From: JBGSOV01 sp041738935
Lineage (GTDB): Bacteria > Patescibacteriota > Gracilibacteria > CAIRYL01 > GCA-016699755
DNA length: 64,000 nucleotides
NCBI GenBank assembly: GCA_041738935.1
Contig: JBGSOV010000020.1
Coordinates: forward strand, 79,268 to 143,267
Direction of reading: 5' to 3'
Shown here: piece by piece, positions 50,369-58,535 of the stretch
Position numbering within the stretch: the stretch's first letter is position 1
How the letters are laid out: each line of letters begins with the position of its first letter
Program-made: the position numbers and the translations under genes
The notes under the pieces: model-generated
Told to the model about the DNA's origin: nothing
Database searches by the model: none
The model's input: only the letters and a program-made list of their open reading frames with translations

Positions 50369-53300
50369 ATGACACCCAAGCGCACTTTCGGCACATTCTT
50401 GCGACAAGGAGTAATCGGCATGATGCTGCTGAGTATTTGTAGTGGATTTGTCCTGCCGTCATTTGGAGTTGCGAATAAGGCGTACGCAGAAGAAGGCGAA
50501 AAATTTATGACGCTTGAGATATCGCTCCGCGTCAAAGATGAAGATGGCGCGCGCTGGATGCATAATGAAACTCCGCGTGCTAAAGGACTTTATATTGATT
50601 TTGGTGGCACATGTAATGGCTGTCAGATTTTGTATCCGCGCAAATATCGTACCGATGCGAGTGAAGTTAACATTCCAGCAGGTTCGGGAGTGTGGTTTAT
50701 TCCGCAAGAAGGAATTTTGCGTTTTGATGTACCACAAGCGCTGAATAATGTCTCTGTAACACTTGTTGACCCAGCGGGAAATAGTGTTGCTATCGAAACT
50801 GACAATGGCATCGGCAACGATACTGCTGAGGGTCGTCGCACCCAAACTCTTACTCTTGAAAAAGATAACGTCAACACAGTTGGAGCATTTCAGAGCGAAA
50901 TACTCTTTTTTGTCACCGAAGACACGCTGCAACAACGGCTCGTCATCGGCAGTATTCCTGTTGGCGGCGTCAGCGTCTATGATCAGATTGTTACCAATAC
51001 GGGGCAATTTTTTCGACGCGCAGCAGCAATGCTCGGTTGGTCGCTCGAAATTACTGATGCAGGATTTGATAATATTAAAATTAATGATATTGCGCTTATC
51101 GTGCGTGATATCGTCAATGGAATTATTATCTTGGCGATTTTGGGACTCGCAGTGATGTGGGTTTTTTCGGCACTCATTCCCGCACAAACGATGAGGCAGA
51201 CCACAGCACTTGTTTTTATGTCAGCGATAATTTGTAATTTTGCCGTGCCCGCAGTCAAGCTGTTGCTCGATGGTGCGCAAGTTGTTCAGGCGACATTTTT
51301 GACAAGAGAGGTAACCGAAGACAAGTTTTTGCGGATTGAAAATATTTCGGATGTTTGGGTCGGCACGGGGCAAAAAATCATTCAACCCAAAACCTATCGT
51401 GATGGCGATCAACCGGTGACGGATTTTCAAGATTATCAAGATCGCTATGTGGATATGCGTCAAGAATCGACGCTGTTTCATAGTTTACTGCTTTTTGTAC
51501 TTGCCTGCGGCGAAATTTTGATTGCCGTCGTGCTCGTTCTGCGTATTATTATTTTGTGGTTTTTCCTCATCTTGGCGCCGTTTTTTGCGGTGCTACCGAT
51601 TTTTCGTTTTTCGCGGAGCGTCTTCCGCTATTGGTTTTGGCTCTTTGGGCGCTGGCTTTTTTTGGGACCGCTTATTGCCATGTGTATTTTTATTTCTATA
51701 TCGCTTTGGCAACACACCGGTATTCCGATCGAAAGTAGTTTTGAAGGTTTTGCCGGCACAGCGTTTCTTGCCAATACCACAAATATTCAAATGTATGCGC
51801 CGGGTGTAATCCATTCGGAAGGCGGCAATATGGGCTCGGCGACAGAATTAATGAAGTTTATCGCCGGCATTTTGATGGTTTGGTATTCGGTTATTGTGCC
51901 GTTTTGGCTGACGCGCAGCAAATTGCTGCCCGATAGTTGTTGCGGTTCGCGCTTTGAAGCACGCGGCAAAAATCGTGGTGGGCGCGGCGGTCAAGCGATT
52001 CTTGCACCACCAAGTGGACCAAATTCGCCTACAGCGCTGCTTTCTTCGCAAGGCGGTCAACCGATTGGTTATACTCCAACAGGGCTTGCCGGTGGCGGAA
52101 AAGAACCGAAATTTTTGAAAGGTTTTGACAAAGATGTCCCGGCAACCGTCGAGATGAACGTTCCCAAAAATCTAATAGATGGTGCTGGCAAAGAAGAAGT
52201 CAGTGCACAAACTGCTTCTACAGCAACCGCGAACGCCACTCAAGAACAACAAAATAGTATCTCCGCTCAAAGCCAATCAGAAGCCGGACAAGAGCAAAAC
52301 ATGGGTATTATGGAAGAATCCGCAGTGCAAGCCGCATCTGCAGCCTTTTCTGATTCGCAAGCGGCCGAAACAGCGGCATTTGATCAAGAAAGTGGACAAT
52401 CACAATTTGCTGCCGAAACAGCAGATACAAATACCTCGGCAACAACTGAGACCGGACAAGCACAATTTGCGAGTGCCTCAGCAGAAATGGGACAATCACA
52501 AAATGCGACGGCAGAGGCAAGCAGTCAAACACAAACAAGTCAAGAAGCCGCTCAGGTTGGTAGCATAGAAGCAAGTGCAGAACAATTGCAAAGCTCAGAA
52601 ATGGAACAAGGCGCCGAATTTGGCGCCAGTCAGGCAGAAGCCGTTTCTTCGACAGCAAGCGCAGAAGTAAGCGCCGAAACTGAAGAAACTGCCTATGTCG
52701 AGCGCGGACAAACAGCGAGCGCAGAACAGCAACAGAGTATGGAGATGGAGCAAGACACAAGTGCTTTCGAACAAGCCTCGGTCGGAACTTCGACAGAAGC
52801 GAGCAGTGCAATCGGAGCAGAAGAAACAAGCGATATGGAAATTGATACCTCAGCTCCAACAGCAGAATCTGTCAGTCAACTGGGGGCGGAAGGCATGGAG
52901 GCAGCTGATGACTTCTCGATTGGCAGTGGCAGTCAGGTGGGAACCGAAGCGCAAATGGGTGCAGAAGGTTCGCTTGGGGAAGATGATGACATCTATGCGG
53001 AGCGTGGAAGTAATAGTAGCGTCGGTAACGAGCAGAGCATGGCGGCAGAGGTGGAGAGTGACGCAAGTGCGAGTGCAGAGGGCACAGCGTTTGCGAGTGG
53101 AGAAGTGAATGTAGAAAGTGATACAGAAGCGAGTGCGAGTACTTCGAGCGCAGCGAGCAGTGCCATTGGAGCAGAAGAAACAAGTGATATGGAAATTGAT
53201 ACCTCAGCTCCAACAGCAGAATCCATCAGTCAGCTGGGTGCAGAAGGAATGGAAGCAGCTGATGACTTCTCGATTGGCAGTGGCAGTCAGGTGGGAGCGA

Positions 53301-54697
53301 GTGCAGAGATGGGCAGTGACAGTTCGCTTGGGGAAGATGATGACATCTATGCGGAGCGTGGAAGTAATAGTAGCGTCGGTAACGAGCAGAGTATGGCGGC
53401 AGAGGTGGAGAGTGACGCAAGTGCGAGTGCAGAGGGCACAGCGTTTGCGAGTGGAGAAGTGAATGTAGAGAGTGATACAGAAGCGAGTGCGAGTACTTCG
53501 AGCGCAGCGAGTGCAGCTGGAAGTACGAGTTCCAATGCGGGAGCGTTGAGAGAGGAAGAAAGCGAAGGCGGAGAAACAACGAGTGCCGGAAATACGATGG
53601 CAAGTGCAGAGACAGCGGGAAGTGAAGCTGGTGCGACAGAACAAATGAGTACGGGTTTCGAGGACAGTGCAGAAGTTGATGCCGAGATGGCGATGAATGC
53701 GGGAGTAGAAGCCGATCTCGAGATGGCAGATAATACTGCTCGTGTCAGCGCTCTTAGTGCTCCTGACGATTCTGCAGAAGCAGGAAGTCTTGATCCTGTC
53801 TCGGATGATGCGGTAGATACTGCAATGCAACCAAAGACTGAGCTCGATTTTTCGACTGATATTGATACCAATATAAATGCCAATCTCGAGGCATCAGATA
53901 TGAGCGCGCTCGAATCACAAACGCTTGATCCAACGATAGAATTTAATACAACTCTCGACCAAAACACACCTACAAGCGATTTGTCAGACGAAGAGGATGC
54001 TGATAATGAAATCGTTTTGGCAACGGAAAAAGTAGGCTCAGAAGAAGAACAATCCCTTTTTATTCCTCTGGAGAGTGATCAAAACAATGGTGAAAAATTC
54101 GATGGAAATGGTATAGAATCATCAGAAGATCAAGCAGCAGCAACTTCTAGCGAAGAGGACTTTGAACACGAACCAAAAATGGCTGCGGTAGAAAGTGACG
54201 ATATTTTGTCGGCAAATCAAGCCTTCGAAGCAGACGTCACAACTAACGTATCAGTTGCAGCAAATCCTACAAGAGATGAATCAGGTCAAAGCAATCTAGA
54301 AAAAGAAGTGCCGGAAGAAGAGCAAGAAATCGAGGATTTTGGAGATATCCTGCTCGAAAAAACGGATGAAAAAGATGCGCAAAAAGAAGCATTGCAACCA
54401 CTAATCGCGCAACAATCAGATGAGGCGGAGGCGGAAGATGAGGCGGAGGCTTCGGACGAAGAAGAGGAAAACCCTGAGGAAGAAGCGTCTAAAGAAGATA
54501 GCGATGACGAGGACGCAACGGATGATGATGAAGAAGCTCCAAACGAGGACAACGAAGAAGAAAACGCGCAGGACGAATCCGCCACAGATGAGAGTGAAGA
54601 AGATGAAAAAGCTCTCGATGATGGCGCCGAACTCTATGGTGAAAGCGATTTATCAAACAATAGTAGCGGCTCCGCAAATATCTTCCGTAAAAACTAA
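50369..54697 (+). CDS. Giant VirB6/TrbL-like membrane protein with acidic repeat tail
   Basis: A 1442-residue protein. A signal-like N terminus (cleavage near A-Y-A at about residue 39) is followed by an extracellular beta-rich region (about 40-215). A membrane core of six or more helices (about 235-520) has the W-x-F...L-I-L-A-P-F-F-A-V-L-P-I-F pattern common in TrbL/VirB6. Then comes a low-complexity Ala/Ser/Glu/Gln/Asp tail of some 850 residues. In the tail, residues 811-928 and 929-1046 are nearly identical copies. The very end is a Glu/Asp-rich block (for example EEEENPEEEASKEDSDDED). The ATG at 50369 gives a proper signal sequence; the TTG at 50342 does not. It could be a pore plus long surface or cytoplasmic tether of a T4SS-like machine. 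Confidence 0.65.
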   Translation: MTPKRTFGTFLRQGVIGMMLLSICSGFVLPSFGVANKAYAEEGEKFMTLEISLRVKDEDGARWMHNETPRAKGLYIDFGGTCNGCQILYPRKYRTDASEVNIPAGSGVWFIPQEGILRFDVPQALNNVSVTLVDPAGNSVAIETDNGIGNDTAEGRRTQTLTLEKDNVNTVGAFQSEILFFVTEDTLQQRLVIGSIPVGGVSVYDQIVTNTGQFFRRAAAMLGWSLEITDAGFDNIKINDIALIVRDIVNGIIILAILGLAVMWVFSALIPAQTMRQTTALVFMSAIICNFAVPAVKLLLDGAQVVQATFLTREVTEDKFLRIENISDVWVGTGQKIIQPKTYRDGDQPVTDFQDYQDRYVDMRQESTLFHSLLLFVLACGEILIAVVLVLRIIILWFFLILAPFFAVLPIFRFSRSVFRYWFWLFGRWLFLGPLIAMCIFISISLWQHTGIPIESSFEGFAGTAFLANTTNIQMYAPGVIHSEGGNMGSATELMKFIAGILMVWYSVIVPFWLTRSKLLPDSCCGSRFEARGKNRGGRGGQAILAPPSGPNSPTALLSSQGGQPIGYTPTGLAGGGKEPKFLKGFDKDVPATVEMNVPKNLIDGAGKEEVSAQTASTATANATQEQQNSISAQSQSEAGQEQNMGIMEESAVQAASAAFSDSQAAETAAFDQESGQSQFAAETADTNTSATTETGQAQFASASAEMGQSQNATAEASSQTQTSQEAAQVGSIEASAEQLQSSEMEQGAEFGASQAEAVSSTASAEVSAETEETAYVERGQTASAEQQQSMEMEQDTSAFEQASVGTSTEASSAIGAEETSDMEIDTSAPTAESVSQLGAEGMEAADDFSIGSGSQVGTEAQMGAEGSLGEDDDIYAERGSNSSVGNEQSMAAEVESDASASAEGTAFASGEVNVESDTEASASTSSAASSAIGAEETSDMEIDTSAPTAESISQLGAEGMEAADDFSIGSGSQVGASAEMGSDSSLGEDDDIYAERGSNSSVGNEQSMAAEVESDASASAEGTAFASGEVNVESDTEASASTSSAASAAGSTSSNAGALREEESEGGETTSAGNTMASAETAGSEAGATEQMSTGFEDSAEVDAEMAMNAGVEADLEMADNTARVSALSAPDDSAEAGSLDPVSDDAVDTAMQPKTELDFSTDIDTNINANLEASDMSALESQTLDPTIEFNTTLDQNTPTSDLSDEEDADNEIVLATEKVGSEEEQSLFIPLESDQNNGEKFDGNGIESSEDQAAATSSEEDFEHEPKMAAVESDDILSANQAFEADVTTNVSVAANPTRDESGQSNLEKEVPEEEQEIEDFGDILLEKTDEKDAQKEALQPLIAQQSDEAEAEDEAEASDEEEENPEEEASKEDSDDEDATDDDEEAPNEDNEEENAQDESATDESEEDEKALDDGAELYGESDLSNNSSGSANIFRKN
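52799..53506 (+). repeat. Two tandem copies of a 354-bp coding repeat
   Basis: Copy 1 is 52799-53152 and copy 2 is 53153-53506, 118 codons each, in frame and without indels. Most differences lie near the middle (GTEAQMGAEGS versus GASAEMGSDSS). The high DNA identity suggests a recent duplication or ongoing conversion, and copy number may vary between strains. Confidence 0.9.
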
Positions 54698-55527
54698 ACC
54701 GAATTTTTAGGAGAATTCTTGAGTGTAAGTTTTTCGAGTTCGGTGGCAATTCGTTCCCAATCAGGAATCGATAAAGTTTCGGCGCGCAAATCGCCATCAA
54801 TCTGGCTGGCTGCCAAAAGTGCAGCGGGTAGATTGTTTTTGAGTTTTTTACGTGGTTGGGCAAATCCCATTTTGACCGCATGAAAGAATAAACGCGGCGC
54901 CACATGAATCCGCGGCTCTTTCGCAACAGCAATATGCAAGATGGCAGAATCGACTTTTGGTGATGGAAAAAAACAGCTTGCCGGCACAATTGCTGCAATC
55001 GAGGCGTCACCAAAAGTTTCTACGATCAGTGACAAAACCGAACGCCGCTGCGGGTGACAGATTTTTTCGGCGACTTCTTTTTGCACAAGCAGAGTAATAC
55101 TTTGCGGACGATGCGCCGCTTCGGGCAAAAACTTGCGCAAAATCGGCGACGTCAGATGATACGGAATATTGGCGACGAGTTTGTATGGTTCGTCTGGTAC
55201 AACAAAATCGAGGACGTGCTGATTAAAAATCGTCAGCTTGTCGCGGTTAAAATGCGTCGTTTCGCGCAAAACGGGAATAATATCTCGATCGATTTCCACA
55301 GCGAACACTTTTTTTGTTCGATGCAAAAGCTCTGTCGTCAGCACGCCAGGACCAGGACCGATTTCGACAATCGTATCTTCCTCTTGCAAATCAGCACATT
55401 CGACGATTGTTTGGAGAATATTTCTGTCGACGAGAAAATTTTGCCCAAAACGCTTCTTTGCCCACAATTTATATTTTTTGAGCAAATCGCGAAGCTGTCG
55501 AGGATCAGTAAGATCAATGCGCACCAA
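54694..55527 (-). CDS. rsmA: 16S rRNA dimethyladenosine transferase
   Basis: Also known as KsgA; it dimethylates two adenines in the 3'-terminal 16S loop. The 277-residue protein has K-R-F-G-Q-N-F-L near 25-32, motif I E-I-G-P-G-P-G-V-L-T near 54-63, the N-I-P-Y-H-L-T catalytic motif near 118-124 and the C-terminal helical domain. It converges with the giant gene, the two overlapping by 4 bp, so neither has room for a separate terminator. Confidence 0.94.
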   Translation of the reverse strand: MVRIDLTDPRQLRDLLKKYKLWAKKRFGQNFLVDRNILQTIVECADLQEEDTIVEIGPGPGVLTTELLHRTKKVFAVEIDRDIIPVLRETTHFNRDKLTIFNQHVLDFVVPDEPYKLVANIPYHLTSPILRKFLPEAAHRPQSITLLVQKEVAEKICHPQRRSVLSLIVETFGDASIAAIVPASCFFPSPKVDSAILHIAVAKEPRIHVAPRLFFHAVKMGFAQPRKKLKNNLPAALLAASQIDGDLRAETLSIPDWERIATELEKLTLKNSPKNSV

Positions 55528-55656
55528 TTAATAAAAAAGTATCTTGATGATAGCAAAAACAAACGAATAAAGCAGAGGAAAGATTATTCGGCATTTTATC
55601 GCTCGAGAAGAGTAGAAATCATTGTTTTGCCCGAAGAATACACGGCAGAGAAACTT

Positions 55657-56997
55657 CTAAAGCAGTTGTTCCAGCGTGAGCGATATTTTGCGTTCGCCAT
55701 AATCCCCCACCACGAGCAACACAATCGTATCACCGACATTTTTTTTACTCACCAAAACGCGAATATCATTGGACTTGGTAACGCGCTCACCATCGATTTC
55801 GAGAATGATATCGCCTTCTTTGATCCCAGCTTTTTCTGCTGGCGAGCCGCTAATAACAGCTGGTTCCCCGACTGAACCGGTGCTCACCAAAGCGCCATAG
55901 GTTTTGTCGACGCCAAGTGCAGCGGCATTTTCGGGCGTAATAATCGTATAACGGATTCCGACAAATGGTCTGATGATTTCGCCATTTTTGAGCACAGATT
56001 CGGCGACAAAACGCAGCTCGTCGACCGGAATCGCAAAACCGATTCCTGTTGCGTCGCTCGCGACTGCCGTGTTCATGCCAATGACTTCACCGTGAATATT
56101 AACGAGTGGTCCGCCAGAATTACCTGGATTGATGGCTGCGTCAGTTTGAAGCAGATTACTGATTTCTTCCACGCCGCGTATGCCATCCGAGGCAACAATA
56201 CTGCGTCCCAAAGCGGAGACAACGCCAGTCGTCACCGTATTTTCAAATTCTGCCAAAGCATTGCCAATCGCAATCACACGCTGCCCAACGCGCACATCGC
56301 CAGAAGCAGAAAAAGAGAGTGGCACAAGTGGATTTTCGCTTTGTGAAGCATTGACTTTGATCACAGCAATATCCTGATATTTGTCACGTGCAATGACTTG
56401 CGCGGAGAGTTCGGCACCATTGGCAAAGCGCACAAGATATTGATCGCCTTCTTCGCTCACGACATGGCGATTGGTCAAAATATAGCCGTCTTCGGAGATG
56501 ACAAATCCCGAACCACCGCCGATGACGACATTTCGTGTTTCGCCATTCCCCTCTTCTGTCTGAGGGAAAAATGGGTTTCGTGTTCGGTCACGGAAAGTCA
56601 ATTCGCGCTCGACAACAATACTCACCACCGAATCTTGAATTTGTGAAACAGTATCGGCGATTATTCCGTCCGCATTGCCTGTTCCTAACGTGTCGAGTTG
56701 TTGTCGTAATTGCTTGTTTTCGGTCTCGAGTTGCTCAAGTCGCACCAAAACCTGCGCTTCATTTTCTACACTGTTTTGCGTTTGTTCACTGAGCGCATCA
56801 ATGATTTCGGACAGCTGATCCCAAGTGACCGTCTCGCCAGGCGCACGCACTTTTTCGATGGTGTTTTGAATTTCCGTTTGCGTGGTATCTGCTTGCAAAA
56901 AATCCAGCCGCGGCGCTTGTTGCACCGTAATGACGGTTGCTGCCAAAGCGGTGAAAGCGATGATTGCAAATGGTCTCAAATACTGCATGGTATACAA
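55657..56997 (-). CDS. htrA: HtrA/DegP-like serine protease
   Basis: A membrane-anchored trypsin-like protease for envelope quality control. The 446-residue protein has an N-terminal helix (about 8-26), a coiled coil (about 60-105) and a protease domain with the triad His178 (T-N-R-H-V-V), Asp209 (Q-D-I-A-V-I-K-V) and Ser294 (P-G-N-S-G-G-P). One PDZ domain follows (about 340-446, GIKEGDIILEIDGERV). The coiled coil between anchor and protease is unusual. It lies among exported proteins that could be its substrates. Confidence 0.94.
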   Translation of the reverse strand: MYTMQYLRPFAIIAFTALAATVITVQQAPRLDFLQADTTQTEIQNTIEKVRAPGETVTWDQLSEIIDALSEQTQNSVENEAQVLVRLEQLETENKQLRQQLDTLGTGNADGIIADTVSQIQDSVVSIVVERELTFRDRTRNPFFPQTEEGNGETRNVVIGGGSGFVISEDGYILTNRHVVSEEGDQYLVRFANGAELSAQVIARDKYQDIAVIKVNASQSENPLVPLSFSASGDVRVGQRVIAIGNALAEFENTVTTGVVSALGRSIVASDGIRGVEEISNLLQTDAAINPGNSGGPLVNIHGEVIGMNTAVASDATGIGFAIPVDELRFVAESVLKNGEIIRPFVGIRYTIITPENAAALGVDKTYGALVSTGSVGEPAVISGSPAEKAGIKEGDIILEIDGERVTKSNDIRVLVSKKNVGDTIVLLVVGDYGERKISLTLEQLL

Positions 56998-57066
56998 AAG
57001 TGCATACCCGTTTTAGTACTTTTTTATGGATGAGGCAAGAGGGAAAATTTTAGGAATATTGAAGAC

Positions 57067-58521
57067 TCACGGCATCATGGGAATATTTGATATCTCTTCC
57101 TTGTTTGGTTTGTACTCATCTGCAGCACTAATAGCTTTTTTGATATATTCGTTGTTTCTTTCCATATAGATCAAAAGATCATTTGCTACTACTGGTGCCT
57201 TTTCTTCTTTTTGATCTGGAACTAAATCGTAGAACCATACTGTATTTTGCACGGTGTCTTCAACGGATTTCAGCAAAATATCAAGATTCTGCAGAATTAT
57301 GTTTTTCTGAGTAAGTGATTCAGAAGGCGGTCTTCCCAAAAAATTGTCCCATCGAGCTCCCCAGGTACTTTGTTCAGTACGAATCGCGTTCTCCATCATT
57401 GTTTTGGAGGCTTCCAATTGCTGTTGCCAGTCCGTGATAATTTTTGCGTATTCATCTACCAAATTGACGGCATCGTTGTCTTTGGAAACTTCTTCATGCG
57501 ATTTAAAATCTGACGAACCCAATGGTGATGGTCCCATGGTAACTCCCGGGGGAACTTCAACATAAGGAATAACCGTTTCATCAGTCAGTTCCTCTTCTGG
57601 TAATATTCTCTCTACAGTTACGGATTGTGTTTGCGGTTCTTTTTTGATCTCCGCCGTAAACAAATTCCCTTGGCAGCCATTTTGCATGCGTCCAATGACA
57701 ACTTTTGAATCACCGTTATCAATTACTTTTACATCTTTTAGGATGAATGCTCCAACCAAATCAGCATTGATATTCATCATGCCTGCTCCGGTGAGTACAT
57801 GTACTTGTTGCCATTGCCATGTGTCATTATCAATCAAATATCCATCAGGCATAAGTTGAACATCAGAATCCCCATTTTGCATTTCTTCGACAAGCTTGCT
57901 GCGCTCGATTTTGTTTTGAAATCTGTCCGCAATGCCGGAATCCTTTAAATAATTAAGCGCTCCGACCGCGCGCATCGATTTGAAGAGCGAATCTGTCGTA
58001 GATTCCTTGGCACTTGATTCTTGTGCAAGCAATTGTTCGAGGAGTTTGGAGCCATTTTGGCGAACAGCATTTTTTTCAGTTTCATTAGCATTTTGTACCT
58101 GTTCCGCAATCTTGTCCTCGATTTTGCCGACAAACTGCATCCTGAAGATTTTGAGTGATTCTCCTAGTGTTGCTGCGCCACCCTTTCCCCAAAGCTGATC
58201 TGCCAAAGGCTGATTATTGGTCATGCGCGAAGCATCAAGGAGTGGTTGAACCTTTGTAGAATCGGGATTTGTGCAATACTCGTTAATCACCTGGTCAGCA
58301 TTGGTTTTTTGCCAAAAATGATCAGTCGCTTTACCGACTTGACTGATAAGTACTTGGGTATCTACCTTCCCTTGCAACAGCTCTAATCGTTGTGTTAACG
58401 CTCCTAAGTCGTCATTGTTTTCCGAATCAGCATGCGGCTGTTCGGCTGTCATAAAAACCAAACGTCGTTCGCCATGCTGCACGGTAGTTTTGGCAGTATA
58501 AAAATATGAGAAGGCTTTCAT
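57067..58521 (-). CDS. Hypothetical protein between HtrA and subtilase
   Basis: A 485-residue soluble protein that I do not recognise. Residues 30-210 are mostly helical and charged, 210-310 look like a beta-rich domain (D-N-D-T-W-Q-W-Q-Q-V-H-V, G-A-F-I-L-K-D-V-K-V), and the last 140 are helical again. No signal peptide or membrane helix is visible. The start is uncertain: the frame is open to 58602, and ATGs at 58539, 58521 and 58452 are possible. The choice made begins 15 nt after the upstream subtilase gene. It probably shares a transcript with the subtilase. Confidence 0.5.
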   Translation of the reverse strand: MKAFSYFYTAKTTVQHGERRLVFMTAEQPHADSENNDDLGALTQRLELLQGKVDTQVLISQVGKATDHFWQKTNADQVINEYCTNPDSTKVQPLLDASRMTNNQPLADQLWGKGGAATLGESLKIFRMQFVGKIEDKIAEQVQNANETEKNAVRQNGSKLLEQLLAQESSAKESTTDSLFKSMRAVGALNYLKDSGIADRFQNKIERSKLVEEMQNGDSDVQLMPDGYLIDNDTWQWQQVHVLTGAGMMNINADLVGAFILKDVKVIDNGDSKVVIGRMQNGCQGNLFTAEIKKEPQTQSVTVERILPEEELTDETVIPYVEVPPGVTMGPSPLGSSDFKSHEEVSKDNDAVNLVDEYAKIITDWQQQLEASKTMMENAIRTEQSTWGARWDNFLGRPPSESLTQKNIILQNLDILLKSVEDTVQNTVWFYDLVPDQKEEKAPVVANDLLIYMERNNEYIKKAISAADEYKPNKEEISNIPMMP

Positions 58522-58535
58522 GTTTCTGAAAAAAA

